From Acanthosoma haemorrhoidale (Eukaryota; Arthropoda; Insecta; Hemiptera; Acanthosomatidae): a stretch of 64,000 nt of DNA. The notes beneath the pieces are model-generated. The model saw nothing but the letters and a program-made list of their open reading frames with translations, was not told where the DNA came from and made no database searches. Made by a program: the position numbers and the translations under genes. Below, one piece after another: positions 1-12,980 of the stretch (its first letter is position 1; each line of letters begins with the position of its first letter). The DNA lies in NCBI GenBank assembly GCA_930367205.1, contig OV884011.1:105329139-105393138 (forward strand), written 5' to 3'.

Positions 1-211
1 CTCTGAACAGGTCTTATTCTTTATGAAACCTCTGTACCTTTTCGTTTGAACATAGTGTATTGTCGGGACACATACCTATTATAAATGGAGTCAGGTATTA
101 AACGTCGACACGGAACAATGGTCCATGTTATAAACTACAACAATCCGCACTTGTCACCAGGGCTAGAGTGATTAGGCACTCCCCTAGTCCCTTACTTAAA
201 GCAACCCGACA
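1..211 (+). mobile_element. 3' end of a class B LTR, cut by the window start
   Basis: The segment resembles the last 190 or so bases of the solo LTR at 47824-48745. Shared landmarks in the same order are a 'gaacatagtg' stretch, 'cacatacctat', a 'ggagtcagg' block, 'agggctag' and a terminal 'CCGACA'. It ends in CA at position 211, as an LTR should. The 5' part lies outside the window and the following bases show no obvious tRNA-primer site, so whether this is a solo LTR or one end of a longer element cannot be decided. Confidence 0.65.
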
Positions 212-3200
212 CTATATTTCCAGTTGAGAGCTAAGTAAAAAAAAAAAAATTGTTTTCCAAGCAATTACGCACATATTTCGTTGAATTATGAACATTTTTA
301 GGTTTCAAAATCAATAAGTTATAAAATACATAAAGCTATTAATTTCATTCGACTAATTGCAAGTGAAACCAAAATATCAAATAAATAATGAAACATAAGA
401 GTTGTAAATTTTAACCGAGAAGTTGATCATCAGCATTGACTTAGTTTCAAAGATTTTAAAGAAACGGATTTAAAGCTCCATAGAATATTAATTCAAAATG
501 ATGTATCGATACTCGAAGCATGGGGGAATTGCAAAGGTTATTTTTAGGCCTCGAAATCCATTGCAGAAGTCAAATCTTTTCCTTGGTTAAAAATCGATGT
601 TTACCTGGAATACGCAAGCTGATTTGTTGAAGCTGACTGCAGAGAGCGTAATATACTCGCTAAATGCCTAGTACATCATAACTGGAAGCTGGCCGAAAAG
701 TAACAGTTAACATCTAGAAAACTGTAATCCCCTCTATGAAGGATTATGGATGTAGGATAAGCACTTAATTAATCCCAAGTTGATAAGGCCTTTGTTTCAT
801 TGTACCAGTAAGTTTCAAATCTCATCTCGATACCGGTCAAAGAAAATGTAGCTAATGACCTTATGAAATAACAAAAATTTCAAGATGCTATTGAGAAATA
901 TGAAGATCATCAGAGATTTTTCACTAACGGGTCCTAAACAGAAGGAAGTATTAGGTGTTTCTTTACAGTACACGATACTGCAGTGAACAAAAATAAATTT
1001 GAACTAACTCGAAAAGCGATCGTCATCAACGACTCCTACAAGGGGTAAAAAACAAATATTAAACGAACTATTTACCGCAAACATTAATAATGCAGTAGTT
1101 AACAGAAAACAGAGGTTCAGCTCTTCTGGGTCTCTTCCCACAGAATGGAGGGCAATGAATAAACGAAAAGAGCTACAAATGAACCCACTACTGCTGGGCA
1201 GCTACTTTATTCCTAACTTCGTCCTCGCTCTCTTATGGGAAGGAGTTGAAATAATGAAGTAAGGTTATTTACTAGATGTTAACCTTCTTAAAGCAACCCT
1301 TAAAAACTGGTGCAGCTTCCAACATAGGATCCTGAGGTGATAAGAATGGTGAAGATCTGATGAAACTGGATGACAACAGCATAAGCAGTTCGGAAGCTTG
1401 CCATAGAGACGCCGATGAACCACGCACAAGGCACATTAAAAACACTCAATGAGGCCGGAACAATGAGGAAAACCTCCATCGACCCTGTAAAGAAGAAACA
1501 GAACGTGTTTAGGACTGTCCACCAAGCTGGCTCATCATTCTTTAGGGCTTCACTGACCCACTACCGTGTAATAACATCCCACTCATATTCCACCTTTTTT
1601 CACTTGGAAAAAATACAAAGACGGGCTTCAAATACAAATACTTAGGGGGAAAGATACCCTATTTACTCAAGTAAACCAAGAAATGCAAGCTATTCAGTAC
1701 CTGATAGAGATCAAGCTCAGCAATAGTTTATAAATCCAAGCGTATTTCCCAATAACCAATATATGATACAAATAAAATGTAATGGAAATTAAAATTTTCT
1801 CCCCCAAAGATTTATGCGATAACTTACATAAACGTAGTAGTAGTCTCTACTACTTTGTAAAATATCTGTTTGTAGGCCAACCTTCCTGATTAATGCCAAG
1901 GATGAGAAAAGCCTTCTTTGAAGAGGGATTACAGCTCATCTCTGTTAAAACTGTTGGCACTGCTGTCTATTAATCGCTTTAATATCCCTTATACTGAAAT
2001 AATTAATAATCTTTATGAATGGCGAATAATCCTCGTGACCTCATTATAATGCTCATCATTCATTGTTCTCTGGCCTTTAAGTCATTTAAGTAAGAATGTG
2101 CATCACACAAATAATTCTTTCTTCATGGCTGCGACAACGATATGAATGACATTTCTAATGATTTGGTGTAATTATTGAACACGATTACCCCAGCAGAGAT
2201 GACCTATTGTTAATCAAGTCACTGTGTTTTTTAATTTTAAACCCTACTTCATAGGACCCCATTTTTATGTTGATGAACATAAAATATTTATGTTCTACCC
2301 CAGAAGTTATTAGTTGATGATTCTTCATTTGTTTTTATGGGGATATGTTATTACTGCCATAATCGGAGCCTCGTATTACCATTCAAAATAATTATGGACA
2401 CTTTAACTTAATAACGTAAGGGGTTACAGATTTTTTCGATTTTAATGCTATTTTTCCCTATGTTTCATCCAAAGCACAACTACATAATGGATTTTTTTTT
2501 AATGAGGGTGTCAATATCTTTAATTGTTGACACCTAGCACAGTGTTATGCACTTATGTTAACTATGCAATGACATTTTTTTATTTTTAGCATCATCCGGC
2601 CATTAAATGAAGTGACCATGCGAAATAGCACTCTTCTAAAAAAATCTCCGATTGAGTTAAAATTGTCAAAATGATGGTTTCAATGACGTTTTTGACTGTA
2701 GTTTTAACAAACTAAACACTAGTTATCTTTATCTAAAATTCCGATTTTTTTTTTTTTTTCCTCAGCTCTCAAACTTTAAAAATGTAGGATAAGGAAAAAA
2801 TAAAGTAACATTTATTTGGGGTGAACGGATCCTTTTACTAGGAGGGCCTATTTGAAGGTTGGGTGAGGGAATTAAGGTGTGCCTGACCTCGGTACAGGTG
2901 TAAATGTCACGGTGGAGTGGTGAGGTCCACTGATAGGTGAGCCTAGAGTATGTCTAGGGATGTAGTGCAGGCTCATTCAGTTGGATAGCGGTGGTGGGTG
3001 CCCGTTAGGGGGTTGTTAGTTGGCCAAGGGCTGTAATTTCCACCATTTTGTCTATACCATTTATACCTCAACTGTGTACAGGGAATTCAACCATATTGAA
3101 AAAACTGAAAGAACAGGCGATAGGGCAATCTGGGGTAAACGATCAATTAAGGGGAAGTGATCACAGTAGGATCAACGAAAGGTTTTAATGTATGAAACCG

Positions 3201-6200
3201 CACAATTAATTAACTTTTTACTTTTGTTTATACCACAGTCATATGCATTTTAATAAGGTATGTCGGATCAAACGAAATCCATTTATCATAATTACTATCA
3301 TTTTAAGGACGTAAGTTTTCGGTTAAAACCATCTGAAGACTTAGTGAGGTAGCCAAGGGTACTTGGTCAGCAGTATTGACACTTTGGGAACCCCATTTTT
3401 ATGATGTGTGGGTACGTGCCAGTGATCGCTATGTTGGGCTGGACAAAGCAGGCATTCGCCAAAGCAACTTGCTGTGTTCTCTCAGAGAACATATATTTTA
3501 GAATGGTTTTCAGGTATCACCTCTTTTCTTCCTGGACATCCTCTATCCAATAATCACAGGTAGGATATTAAGCTAGAGCATCAAACACTACTAAGGTAAT
3601 TCAGTTATAGTGGCTACACAACTTTAAGTGTTTGTAGGTTATATGCATTACCGCGAAGATCAACTATTAGTTCCGTTAGTATGTGAAAATGTTTACAACT
3701 GGTTTGAAAAACGTTTGTTTTAATATTCATTCTTCAGGATTAAACACATCTTTGTCATTTTTCTGTATAAATGAGGTCACCATTTGAGGAAGAGGTTTAA
3801 AAGTAAGGTTCAAGTCCAACAACTCTTCGTCGCAATAGTATTACCGACATTGAGATATTTATAAGTGTCAGCTGATGATTTGTTTCCCAAGCGACGATGA
3901 CAAACAACACCACACTAAGTGTTGTTAAATGTTGTTTTGCAGACAGGATACTAGCTGGCCGACGAGGCGTAAAGCGCTTTGATGTTCCCCCGTCCGACAG
4001 CTTCCTCTCACAGTCTCCGCCCTCCTCGTATCCCTCCGTTCTAATAAGCCCTCTGTCTTCTCCTCAATATATTTAAAATAACTGCATCATGACATTATTT
4101 TGGTAAGGTAGACAGTAGCATGTGAAAAAGCAATAAAGTAATATCATCACAAAAACAATAATAGTTGTAGATGTTATGATTTTATCATAATTTATTATTA
4201 TAATTATTCTCTGAGGAATAATTTTTCATACAAACTCCGAAAATTATCAATGTATTAATTATTTTATAAGATACACATATTCTCTCAATTGCATAATGCA
4301 TGATTGAATACAACGGTATTTCTGAGTGAATTTCTGTAATTAGTACCCCTTGAATAAAGAAAATTTATCATCTATTACAAACTATATTTAATTAAAATTG
4401 TTCCCAACCTCTTGAGAACAAGATTGTGGCAAAAATCCAAATACTCCTTTCTTCCGCTCATAATATAACATTATAAATTTAATATGGTCTAGTTGCATAA
4501 AAACAAAAAATGTGTTGCATTTTTTGCATCTCCCTAGTTGATGATAAAGCTTATCTTTTCTTTCATTCATTACAAGAAAATCTTTCTGTTTTTAGTCATA
4601 TGTTAGCATTTATTTTTAATGTTTAAAATTAGTTTTAGTAAAGTTTAGTTTTAAGTTAGTTGTAAAGTTTATCTTGAAGGTAGATTTCCGTGTTCGGTTA
4701 TTAAACACGCCAAGTTAAACAGAACCGATCCCCAAACGCTGGTGTGGATATTGTACTTATTATTTCCTCTGTTACATATTTATCAATAATCAAGAATTTA
4801 TGAACCTATGTAATTGAATTCAATTTAACTGTTTTTATTTTGTACCTTCTGTTTTATTAATGTTGTATACTTATGGAATCTTTCCGAGAACAATTTTTCA
4901 ATCGTTAATTTTCCTCTTCAGGTCGGTCAAAAATGCATTGGAATATGCTTAAATTTAAGATTTTAGTGCTTAATTTTATACCAGGCTCACCAGAGCTTTG
5001 CAATTCACCATAAAGGATTCGATAAAACTACTTCTGTAATTAAATACTGGTCTGGAGCTCAACTCATTCCCTCGATCCCATTAGTTGAAACTGACGCCCG
5101 TTAAACATTTACCTATTAATTAATTAGTTTCAATGTTTTGATTCGTTACCATGGTAAAGTGTTCATAATGCACCTTCAGCCCAAGTATTAGTTTATGTCG
5201 TCAAGGACTCTATTTAAACAGTCTTTAGTTTCTTGTGGTTATTTTGGGAAAATAGTCGCCCTTTCAAGGGCTGTAGAATACTTAGGATATAGCCAGTTGG
5301 CTTTTCAACAGAACCAATAGTCGTAAATAGATTTTTTTATTTTAACAAATAAAAATCTATGTTTATATAAAAAATTATTTTTTTTATTATTATTAATGAT
5401 CTCATTCATGCTGTACAGCAAGAACTAATTCATGGCATGGATTCAGGCTCTTGTGAATTTTCACAGGGTCAATCAGGTTTTTGGTTTTTTATTTCAATGA
5501 TCGGATCATTGAAAGCAATGATTCTCGGTTGTACAAAACTGTATTAAAGTTATTAATGTAAAGTACTACGTTTTTTTCCGAGAACGACTTCCTCTTCTGA
5601 CTTCACTCTACATCATGGTGGTTCGGAGCCATAGGGTAAAGTCTATAGAGGTAGGAAACCTATTTTAAATTCTCAATTTCTATAAATTATTTGAAATTTT
5701 ATTTGTAAGTATTTTCACACTATCAATTGTCCACAGAATATGACAGCTTAGAGCTGTGCGAAACATTATTGATTGTTTTGTGTTTCAATAAGTAATATTT
5801 GTAAACACTAAATTGTTTAATTAAATGTTCAAGAAGGATATAAACTTTTTATTAGTATTTTTTGTAATAGTTACTTAATAAAATTGTAATAATAATTATT
5901 ATTATTGTGACGATATCGCGTTTAATCAAAATATTTAAATTTCGACATTTTACTATTGACTATTTACAGAAATTATATTAATTCTAGTAGAACTGACGAA
6001 TAAGATTATATCTGTTAACATTAACTGTGCTACTAATTTTAATTATACAGTGAACTACTTAAAAATAATAACTTGTAGATCTAAGACTCAAGGTCAGACA
6101 GATCTGAAAGAAAAGTAATCAATTTGAAATAGAGAAAGTGATTGGCACCCTGAATAGCAAAGGAGGCACAAAGACGTTAAAACTGAGATAAATGATGGAA

Positions 6201-7092
6201 ACCGTACCAGTGGTCTTCCCGTCAATATTTTTTGTTTTCATAACATTGACTACCGTTGATAAATGGTCTCCCTTCAATAACCTCATTGCTGTTATTTCGA
6301 TCAAGTTCCAAGGATAATCATTCGAGATGATTGCTTCAGTAGTTAGATGGCTCCTATCCATTTCTTATCTATGATTAAGTGTTAGATATTTGTAAAAAAT
6401 ACAAAAACTACTAGAATAAATAGTTCACTATTCAAAGATTGTAAAAATAAAACATGTATTTGAACTATTCCTATAAATGGTAAAATACCGTAATTTCTGA
6501 ACTACTTCAATACGTAAAGGGTGTAAATTTCAAACTTGCAGTGGTGACATCAACAAAAGTTCTTTTGTTCTGAAAATAAATGAATGGCTAGAAGTCAGTT
6601 GATTAATGATAATAAATCGTGTTTGAAAAATTATATAGGTTTAACAGTGAATTTATCTTATTATATTTGATAAAAAACTAATGAACTTTTACTATTAATG
6701 TATGAATACAAGAATCATTTACATTGGACAAAATTGAATAAACTATAATTGTTATTATATAGTGTGATATCAATTGCCAAGCATATTTCACTGTCACTCA
6801 AGCCCGCTACGTCTTCTTTCTACTAATTTGGAATGAATACACCATCAACAATGCCTTAAGAAACGAAGGATATTACTCCTGAGACAATAGAGCCTCAATT
6901 AGACCCCTGTGAATGAAATCGAAACTTCGATTGAGCCACATGTCTCCTGCACTAACATCAGCCTATGTGAAATGGTATTTTTTTTTGTGAAACTAAAGAA
7001 ATGTTTGATGCTTTATCTAGCAGGTCCAGACACTCTTTATAAAATAGAAATTTATACCGGAAGTAAATAGCATGAGGCATTGATTATTTTCT
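212..7092. other. AT-rich stretch without a recognisable gene
   Basis: Mostly low-complexity A/T sequence with poly-T runs near 2744 and 5375. Local GC-richer patches lie at about 2820-3010 and 3950-4030. Short open frames, such as 1415-1645 (+) and 6119-6361 (-), are 60 to 80 codons, show no recognised motif and are the size expected by chance. No gene, tRNA or known repeat was recognised. Confidence 0.6.
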
Positions 7093-7103
7093 TAAACGTT
7101 AAA

Positions 7104-7818
7104 AAGACAATAACTAAACAGACGCTTTGGACAACTGTACAGAATAATTCAAAGGCCATCCCATCTCTCAATAGAAAATAAATTGCTAATCTAAAACGTT
7201 ATACCTAAGCCAATCTGGACAAACGGAATAGAGCTATGAGGGACAGCAAAAAAGTCAAACATCAACCGTGTCCAATTCTTTCAACCAAAAGTCCTGAGAA
7301 CAATAGTAAATGCCCCTTATTTAGTCAGCCACAAAACCCTTCATAACGATCTTAATATACCCTACATTCTTGAACGCATCCCTTCCAAGTTCATGAAATT
7401 CCGTAGTAACCTATCCAACCACCCTAATCCTGTAGCACAGTCATTGCACTGCTCCACTCATCAATATAGTCCTCCTCGGAGACTGAAACGGCAGTGGCCT
7501 CGTGACCTACTATAAATGCGTGGCAATGGGAGTCCTGGCAATGGGCAGTTTCTCCAATCATGTTCTGAGCCTATGTGGCTCTCGCGCTCTTCGTTAGCCT
7601 CCCCTGGCTCGTCTCCGGTGACGCGGCTGACGGAGGAGCGTGGGAGACTTCCTAAGATTCCGGTTCCTTTTTCGCACGTGAGGGAGGTGACAACCATGTG
7701 GATGGACTTGGGAGGCCTCTGGGCTGTTTGTAAATATGGTATGAATAAGAACCTTTATCTCAATTACGTATTGCCTAATAAGGCAGATTGTAATTTTATC
7801 ATAAGAAAGTTGTTTATC
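7104..7818 (+). mobile_element. 5'-truncated Jockey-like retrotransposon copy with 11-bp target duplication
   Basis: Starts inside the ORF2 C-terminal region and runs to the family 3' end. Translated, it resembles the other copies: a segment equivalent to LKRQELNRRFGQLY, then KPIWTNGIEL, VLRTIVNAPY and PPRRLKRQWPRDLL ending near 7515, followed by a 300-bp 3' UTR and a tail ending in an AT-rich 'attttatcataagaaag' motif. It is interrupted by stops, including a TGA where Trp is expected in the GIELWG motif. The sequence TAAACGTTAAA occurs at 7093-7103 and again at 7819-7829, an 11-bp target site duplication, so this is a target-primed insertion and not a random fragment. A few bases of the left duplication may belong to the element. 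Confidence 0.88.
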
Positions 7819-7977
7819 TAAACGTTAAACGCTATTTCATAGCCGTCACCAACAATTAAGTTAAAAATTATAGCGAAACCTTAGTCAGCCGTGAAGATTG
7901 GTCTTCCTCAATACATTTTTGGCAACCATACGACCAGTAACCTTTAAAATTAACCATTATGAGATTCACAAGTAGAC

Positions 7978-8830
7978 CTAGTAAAGTGGGGAGGAGACGC
8001 CCACCGCGGGCTAGGGTCACTACAACCTATTAGCCGCCGTCAGGCAAGCGCCCAGAAAGAGATAGAGCGGGTGGACCTATGGTCTTTCAGAGGGCAGCCT
8101 AATTCGCTTTGATCTGACTCACAAGATCTTTAGAAGGTTTGTGCCCCGACAAAGTACTATGTTAAGGAGAAAAGGTACAGGGTAAGTTTATAGGTAGTTT
8201 AATGGTCTTGGAATGACCACGAATTTACACTTGGTATCATAGGGTAGGCGAAAGCCGTCCGTCCGGATCCCAAAGGCGAGTGTGAACCGGAAAGAGGCAG
8301 ACTGGATTGCAGAGAGAGACACTGCTAGGTAAAATTGCAGAGCCACGGCAACCGACGTCCACGAGGGAGAGGTCCTTCCCAAGGAGGTGCTAGTTTTAGC
8401 GAGACGAAGGCAGAGATTCCCACTAGGAAGGTGTGGGGTCTGACAACGCTGGACTAAAACATAGCGAGGTTAGGAGAGAGAGAGAGAGGTGCAGAGGTAG
8501 TTGAATGAGAAGACCATGGTTTTGAGTAGCGCAGCAAGCGCCAGTGCAGAGAGAGAGAGAGGAGAGAGTAGTGTTCCAAGTGACGGTCCGGTTCGTTATG
8601 GTAATTCGGTTTAGTCTGGTTTCTTATATAGGTGGACAGCTGTGTGTGCTGGGGATGGGTTCCCACCTGCGGCTGTTCCCCCCACTTGCTCCACCCCTTA
8701 CTCTCACTGACGTCATAACCTTTATTAAACATATTGAAACAAAGATACATATTTCTGATATTCATTTGATGATATAGGTACGAGAAGAGGGGAACTTATA
8801 ATTATTCATAATTAAGAGGTGGCCACAACA
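7978..8830 (-). mobile_element. Class A LTR, one end truncated or diverged
   Basis: On the minus strand it starts TGTTGTGGCCACCTC, as at 40987, and continues through a TATATAAG box (8623-8630), a GA-rich leader, and the central block shared by all the LTRs ('ctagtgggaatctctgcc', 'ttcacactcgcctttggg'). It then carries the class A 3' block ('cccaccgcgggctaggg' on the plus strand near 8002). The terminal 50 or so bases that end the 41-kb copy in CCCGACA are missing, so the left boundary is approximate. No clear target duplication was found. Open frames across it, including 8188-8382 and 8454-8765, are LTR sequence and not genes. Confidence 0.75.
8623..8630 (-). promoter_or_regulatory. TATA box of the class A LTR
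   Basis: TATATAAG on the minus strand. The same octamer occurs at the equivalent place in the LTR copies at 39151-39158, 41196-41203 and 56075-56082. Conservation across four copies supports a core promoter in U3. Any present activity is unknown. Confidence 0.55.
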
Positions 8831-8945
8831 TTAGGCAATAAGTAATTGTGGTAAATGTTCTCATTCATACAATATTTTCAATCACTCACTCATTCATACA
8901 GTCTTTACAAACAGCCCAGAGACCTCCTAAATCCACAAACTCTTC
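8831..8945 (-). mobile_element. Fragment of a Jockey-like 3' UTR
   Basis: In reverse complement it reads as the family's late 3' UTR: a 'gacctc..gggctgtttgtaaa' segment, repeated 'tatgaatga' motifs, and 'attacttattgcctaa'. It abuts the LTR end at 8830 exactly where the tail motif is cut. The LTR may therefore have inserted into, or been joined to, this tail. The remaining tail was not found on the other side of the LTR. Confidence 0.7.
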
Positions 8946-10028
8946 CAAATAAGGCCAAATCTAGCCTTTGCGGTTGTACTCTGATGTAGGATTGATTTGT
9001 TTCCCAATTTTTATCTTCAACTTCGAGATAAAAACATCCAACTGGTCTGTGGGTAAGATGTCACCTGTTCTTCTGTGGCAAGGAGGCTGACCTCGGGTCC
9101 CAGTCCGGAACGTGACTATAGTCGCTGCCCTGAATTCACGTGGTAATAGACATCTTCTTGCATTTTGGAGAGCTCCGTTACGTGTCAAAACGTACCTGGA
9201 TTGGATGGTGCAATCCTCTAAGAGGCAGACACGAAATGAACTCCTAGTCCTCGAGGCTAGGTATGACCTCATGTTAACCAATTGTGACAATTTGCCAGAT
9301 ATTCGAAGGGGTTTGATCAATAAAAGCACCAACCTACAAATGAAGCTATTTATATGCAACCCTCCACGGAGTACAAAGACAAACATTATTATAGAACCCA
9401 ATTATATTGACAATAAAGTACAGAAAAATTTACATTACTTTAAAATAGGTATATGTTAAATCCTTGGTATATTATAATAATAAAAATAATGTGTTGTCTC
9501 TTGTTGTGTACATCTTATATCGAAGTGCTGTTCAGATGCAAAACGAATGGCCGAATATTCATATTTTTAATGTAAATAAATTTATATGGGATTATGCTGC
9601 ATATAACATATTTTTTTGTTAGTAGGACAAACTTGTAAACCTACAGGACGTATAGCATACTGGAAGGACATTTCCTCCGAGGTGAAGCTAATATACTGGC
9701 CGTCGCAAGTTCATTTGTCTGCCGACTTGTACGCCTCTCTCACAGCAGTCAGCGCCCAAGCGAAAAATCGCCTTCTCTCTTCCTTTGTCAACTTTTCAGT
9801 TTACATCCTTTGTCTCCCCCCGGTTAAATGTAATTTTTCTACGTGACTTACTCGATTCATATCCTGAAAGGCTTTACAGCAGCTACTTTAGGCAAAGTAC
9901 CTCGGTCATATTATGTGAGGTGTACAATATATTTCACAGAAATAGAGGAGGTTCATAAATGTTGAAAGGGTTTCGTTGTATTGTTTTTTTCAAAACTACT
10001 AATTCGTAATTGAAAATAGCTGTTTTTT
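8946..10028. other. Unassigned sequence with two unrecognised open frames
   Basis: Overlapping open frames occur on both strands at 8961-9401 (-, 146 codons) and 9112-9459 (+, 115 codons), with another at 9616-9846 (+, 76 codons). None shows a domain I recognise. The 9040-9330 interval is GC-richer than its surroundings, which suppresses stops on both strands, so these frames alone do not demonstrate a gene. It could be an old exon or unrecognised transposon coding DNA. Confidence 0.35.
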
Positions 10029-10033
10029 GTCAC

Positions 10034-11031
10034 TGTCGGGTCGTCACGAAAGGGGTGCCTAGTTACCCTAGCCCTAGTGACGAAGTGAGGGTTGATCAGG
10101 CTATGACCTTTACAATTGTTTCATGACGAGTCTTACTATCTGACTCCATATTTGATAGGTATGTGCCCCGACAATGCATTATGTTCAGGAGAAGAGGTAT
10201 AGGGTAGGTAGTGTAGGTAGTTTGTGTGGTCTTGGAATGACCTCGAATTCACAGAGGGTAGGCGAAAACCGTCCGGATCCCAAAGGCGAGTGTGAGCCGG
10301 AGAGAGGCAAACGGGATTGCCGTGGGAGACACTACTAGGTAAAGTTTGTAGTGCCACGACAACGTTTTTCCGCGAGGGAGAGGTATCTCCTAAGGAACTG
10401 CTAGTTTTAGGGAGACGAAGGCAGAGAATCCCACTAGGAGTGTGTGAGGTCTGACAAGGCCTGACTAAAACATAGCAAGGTTAGGAATAAGAGATGCAGA
10501 AGTTTTTCATAAAGAAGCAGCCAAGTTTCAGAGTTTCAAGCAGGAGCCACGAGCCAGTTTAGTTGTCAGGAGAATGATGAGAGAGGTCCAGAGGTGTTCA
10601 TAAATGAGAAGGTCAAGTCTTGAAACATCAGTGCAGCCGTAAGTTCACTAATTAGAGAGCCGTCGTGATAATGATTTACAGGTCAAACCCTGGGTCTATT
10701 TATACCCAGCGTGCCTTTTTATTACCCAATCATGTGAGGTTTTATTGTGGTCAATGATCTCCCAGTATGCGGTGGCCCTTTGTTCTCGTAGTGAGTCAGG
10801 CCTCGTTCGGGTCGCGTGCTACCTGCTCTGGATAGAGGGTAAAGGTTCCCAGCCTCTAACTAGTTTATTTGCAGCTGCGTCTTTTATTGTTTACAACATT
10901 TACAATGACTCATGTTTTGGTAATGTTATTCACATTTGTTTAAATTAATTTACAACATATTATAACCAATTTACAATATATATGCAAGAGAGTATAGGGT
11001 GATTTATCTTATGTAGTTAGTGGTCGCTACA
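10034..11031 (-). mobile_element. Solo LTR, class B, with 5-bp target duplication
   Basis: A 998-bp element bounded by TGTCGGGTCG on the left and GGTCGCTACA on the right, so on its own strand it starts TGTAGCGACC and ends CGACCCGACA. GTCAC is present directly outside both ends (10029-10033 and 11032-11036), a perfect 5-bp target duplication. It carries the central block shared with the other LTRs (about 10140-10490) and a TATA-like box at 10697-10704. Nothing resembling a primer site, gag or pol lies inside, so this is a solo LTR left by recombination. A 5-bp duplication fits several LTR superfamilies, and the parent is not identified. Confidence 0.92.
10697..10704 (-). promoter_or_regulatory. 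TATA-like box of class B LTR
   Basis: TATAAATA on the minus strand, placed in the LTR like the TATATA at 48170-48175 in the plus-strand copy. It is inferred to be the U3 core promoter. Confidence 0.45.
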
Positions 11032-11036
11032 GTCAC

Positions 11037-12254
11037 TAATCACGCCACTTTTAATAGTATCATACAAGCGAATTTTTGCATACAGTCATCCGAGCTATCA
11101 ACGGATTATACGCAACCTTGCTGGTTGTGCTCTCACAAACATGCAAAATACCACCAGACCTTGAGTCCCCACTTCTTCTAAATAATAAATAATTTTTGGA
11201 TTGTCTCTTTCGACAACAAGTCGTCAATACTTTTATTAAAATTTTGTTTTCATGACTCAAACCATATTTGTGATGGCGGCAAAATAATTTATCATATAAG
11301 ATTTAATTAATTCTCCAAACATGTTAAAATGAAATCTCTGCGGTAACTATTGCAGGATCATTAATCAATTACTTGTTATTGAAAAAAATATATGATTAAT
11401 AGTTGATGATGGTGGACTGTAACTACAGTCATTAAAACTATCTTGAATATTTTTCGTTACTATATAACTAATTGTGATTAATGGGAGTACTACGCAGGAG
11501 AAACGATTCTAGGAATACTTGGATTTTCGAATCACAATATACTAGTTAAATAAAGAATAATGAAATTTCTATCTATCATAATCATAATACCTGATGATTT
11601 CTGCATCTTCTCTCGGACATCATACATGGTTTTTTTTCAAGAGCAATTTTTATGGCAGAGTTTCTCACTTCCTCAGTATGTAAAACGTTAACTGAATAGC
11701 TTAATATATATTATTGTTACACCAGCAATTTTAGGCTAGAATTTTGTTGTGAAGGTCTTCTCCAAAGTTTTTTTGTAATTCCCTCTTACAATATTTGCCA
11801 TCTCCCTAACAAATAACAAAAATTTACTTAATGAAGAGGTTCAGCTGATGTTTGAAGATATATATAGCCCCATTCCGGGAAATCTTCTCCGTTGAAATGA
11901 GGCTTTATCGAGGTCCAGGCCGGGCAAAGAGGGATAGCCTGCAATTAGTTGCCTTACTAATGAACTTATTACAGCATAGAGTAAGTCCCTCGGGCTTAGG
12001 GGCTGGCAGGAATGAATCCGTGGTATCAGGGAAACAAGGATTATGAAACTGTTTGTTGTTTCTCTCAACTTAAGCATCCCGTTATACATGAAGTATTTTT
12101 TTCAGCATCACAACGAAAAAAAATCTTTATCGCCATAATTGATATACATTCATAGCCGAGTTCGAAGAGAGAAACTCTAGATCAGTTACATGGGAAGTTT
12201 CTCTCAATCCCACACAATTTCACAATTGTGAAGACAACTCAAAATACGCCGATA
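11037..12254. other. AT-rich stretch, nothing recognised
   Basis: Open frames at 11060-11260 (-), 11841-12089 (-) and 11852-12046 (+) are short and overlap on opposite strands without recognisable motifs. No repeat boundaries were identified. Confidence 0.5.
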
Positions 12255-12980
12255 AGTTTTTGTTTACCGGCTTTTTCGAGTAAGTTGTTACTCAAAATAT
12301 TCCAATAATTATTATCCCATTAAAGCAGGTTTTTCTGAAGGTAGCTTCCTCGGTCCTATCATATATACTCTATATACTGCTGATATTCCTTCGGGTCATA
12401 GCACCTTCCTTGCAATTTTTTATGAAGACACAGCTATTCTCTTGTCTCATCCCGCCTCCTTCTGAATCTCTAATAGAGAACTTGTGCAACTGATAGCACA
12501 CTACAGTGCTACGAAGGCAAATGCGTTCACACCACTTTTCCTCTTCTTCCTTTCTATCCGTAACCTTCGATTCAATACCGTTTCCCACGCCCAATACTGC
12601 TTAGGTTTCCATCTCGAGAACTATTGACTTGGGATTCTCATACAAGAATTTAGAGACTAGAACTAAACAGACACTTTGAACAACTGTACAGACTACTTAA
12701 CAGAAACTTTAACCTCACGATAGAAAACAAACTTCACATATACAAACAGTTGCTAGATTAAATTGGACATACGGAGTAAAATCATGGGGGCCAACTAAAC
12801 CATCGACGTCAAACGATTCTAAAAATTTCGATCCATAATCCTCAGAACTTTATTCAACGCTCTCTCTTACATTACAAAGTCACCTTCACAGTGATCTCCA
12901 TCTACGAAATTTCCTTGATCTTACACCCTCATGAATTTCCACAAAAAACATTCCACCAAATCAAAGCTTGCCAGTAATAA
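12255..12980 (+). pseudogene. Degenerate Jockey-like reverse transcriptase, divergent subfamily
   Basis: By switching frames, the translation recovers the palm and C-terminal blocks seen in the other copies. These include a segment like PIKAGFSEGSFLGPIIYTLY at about 12317-12376 (canonical PQGSVLGP block), TADIPSGHSTFLAIF, EDTAILLSHP in place of the catalytic FADDT motif, and a late block resembling LNRHFEQLYRLL and IGHTE. The A-D of the catalytic motif is altered and frameshifts are frequent, so it cannot encode an enzyme. It diverges more from the other copies than they do from each other, which suggests an older subfamily. The family 3' UTR and tail are absent, and both limits are approximate. 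Confidence 0.7.

Noticed and set aside
7516..7821. Open frames across the Jockey-like 3' UTR (also 23185-23454 and 30242-30556) sharing a VDLGGxWAxCKY-like stretch
   Set aside because: Other copies of the same UTR (17041-17240, 37333-37640) have stops and frame changes in the same place, so the frame is not conserved. It lies after the ORF2 stop and is best explained as GC-richer UTR.
8961..9459. Opposed 146- and 115-codon frames as genes
   Set aside because: Both strands are open over the same interval, which usually reflects composition. Neither product is recognisable.
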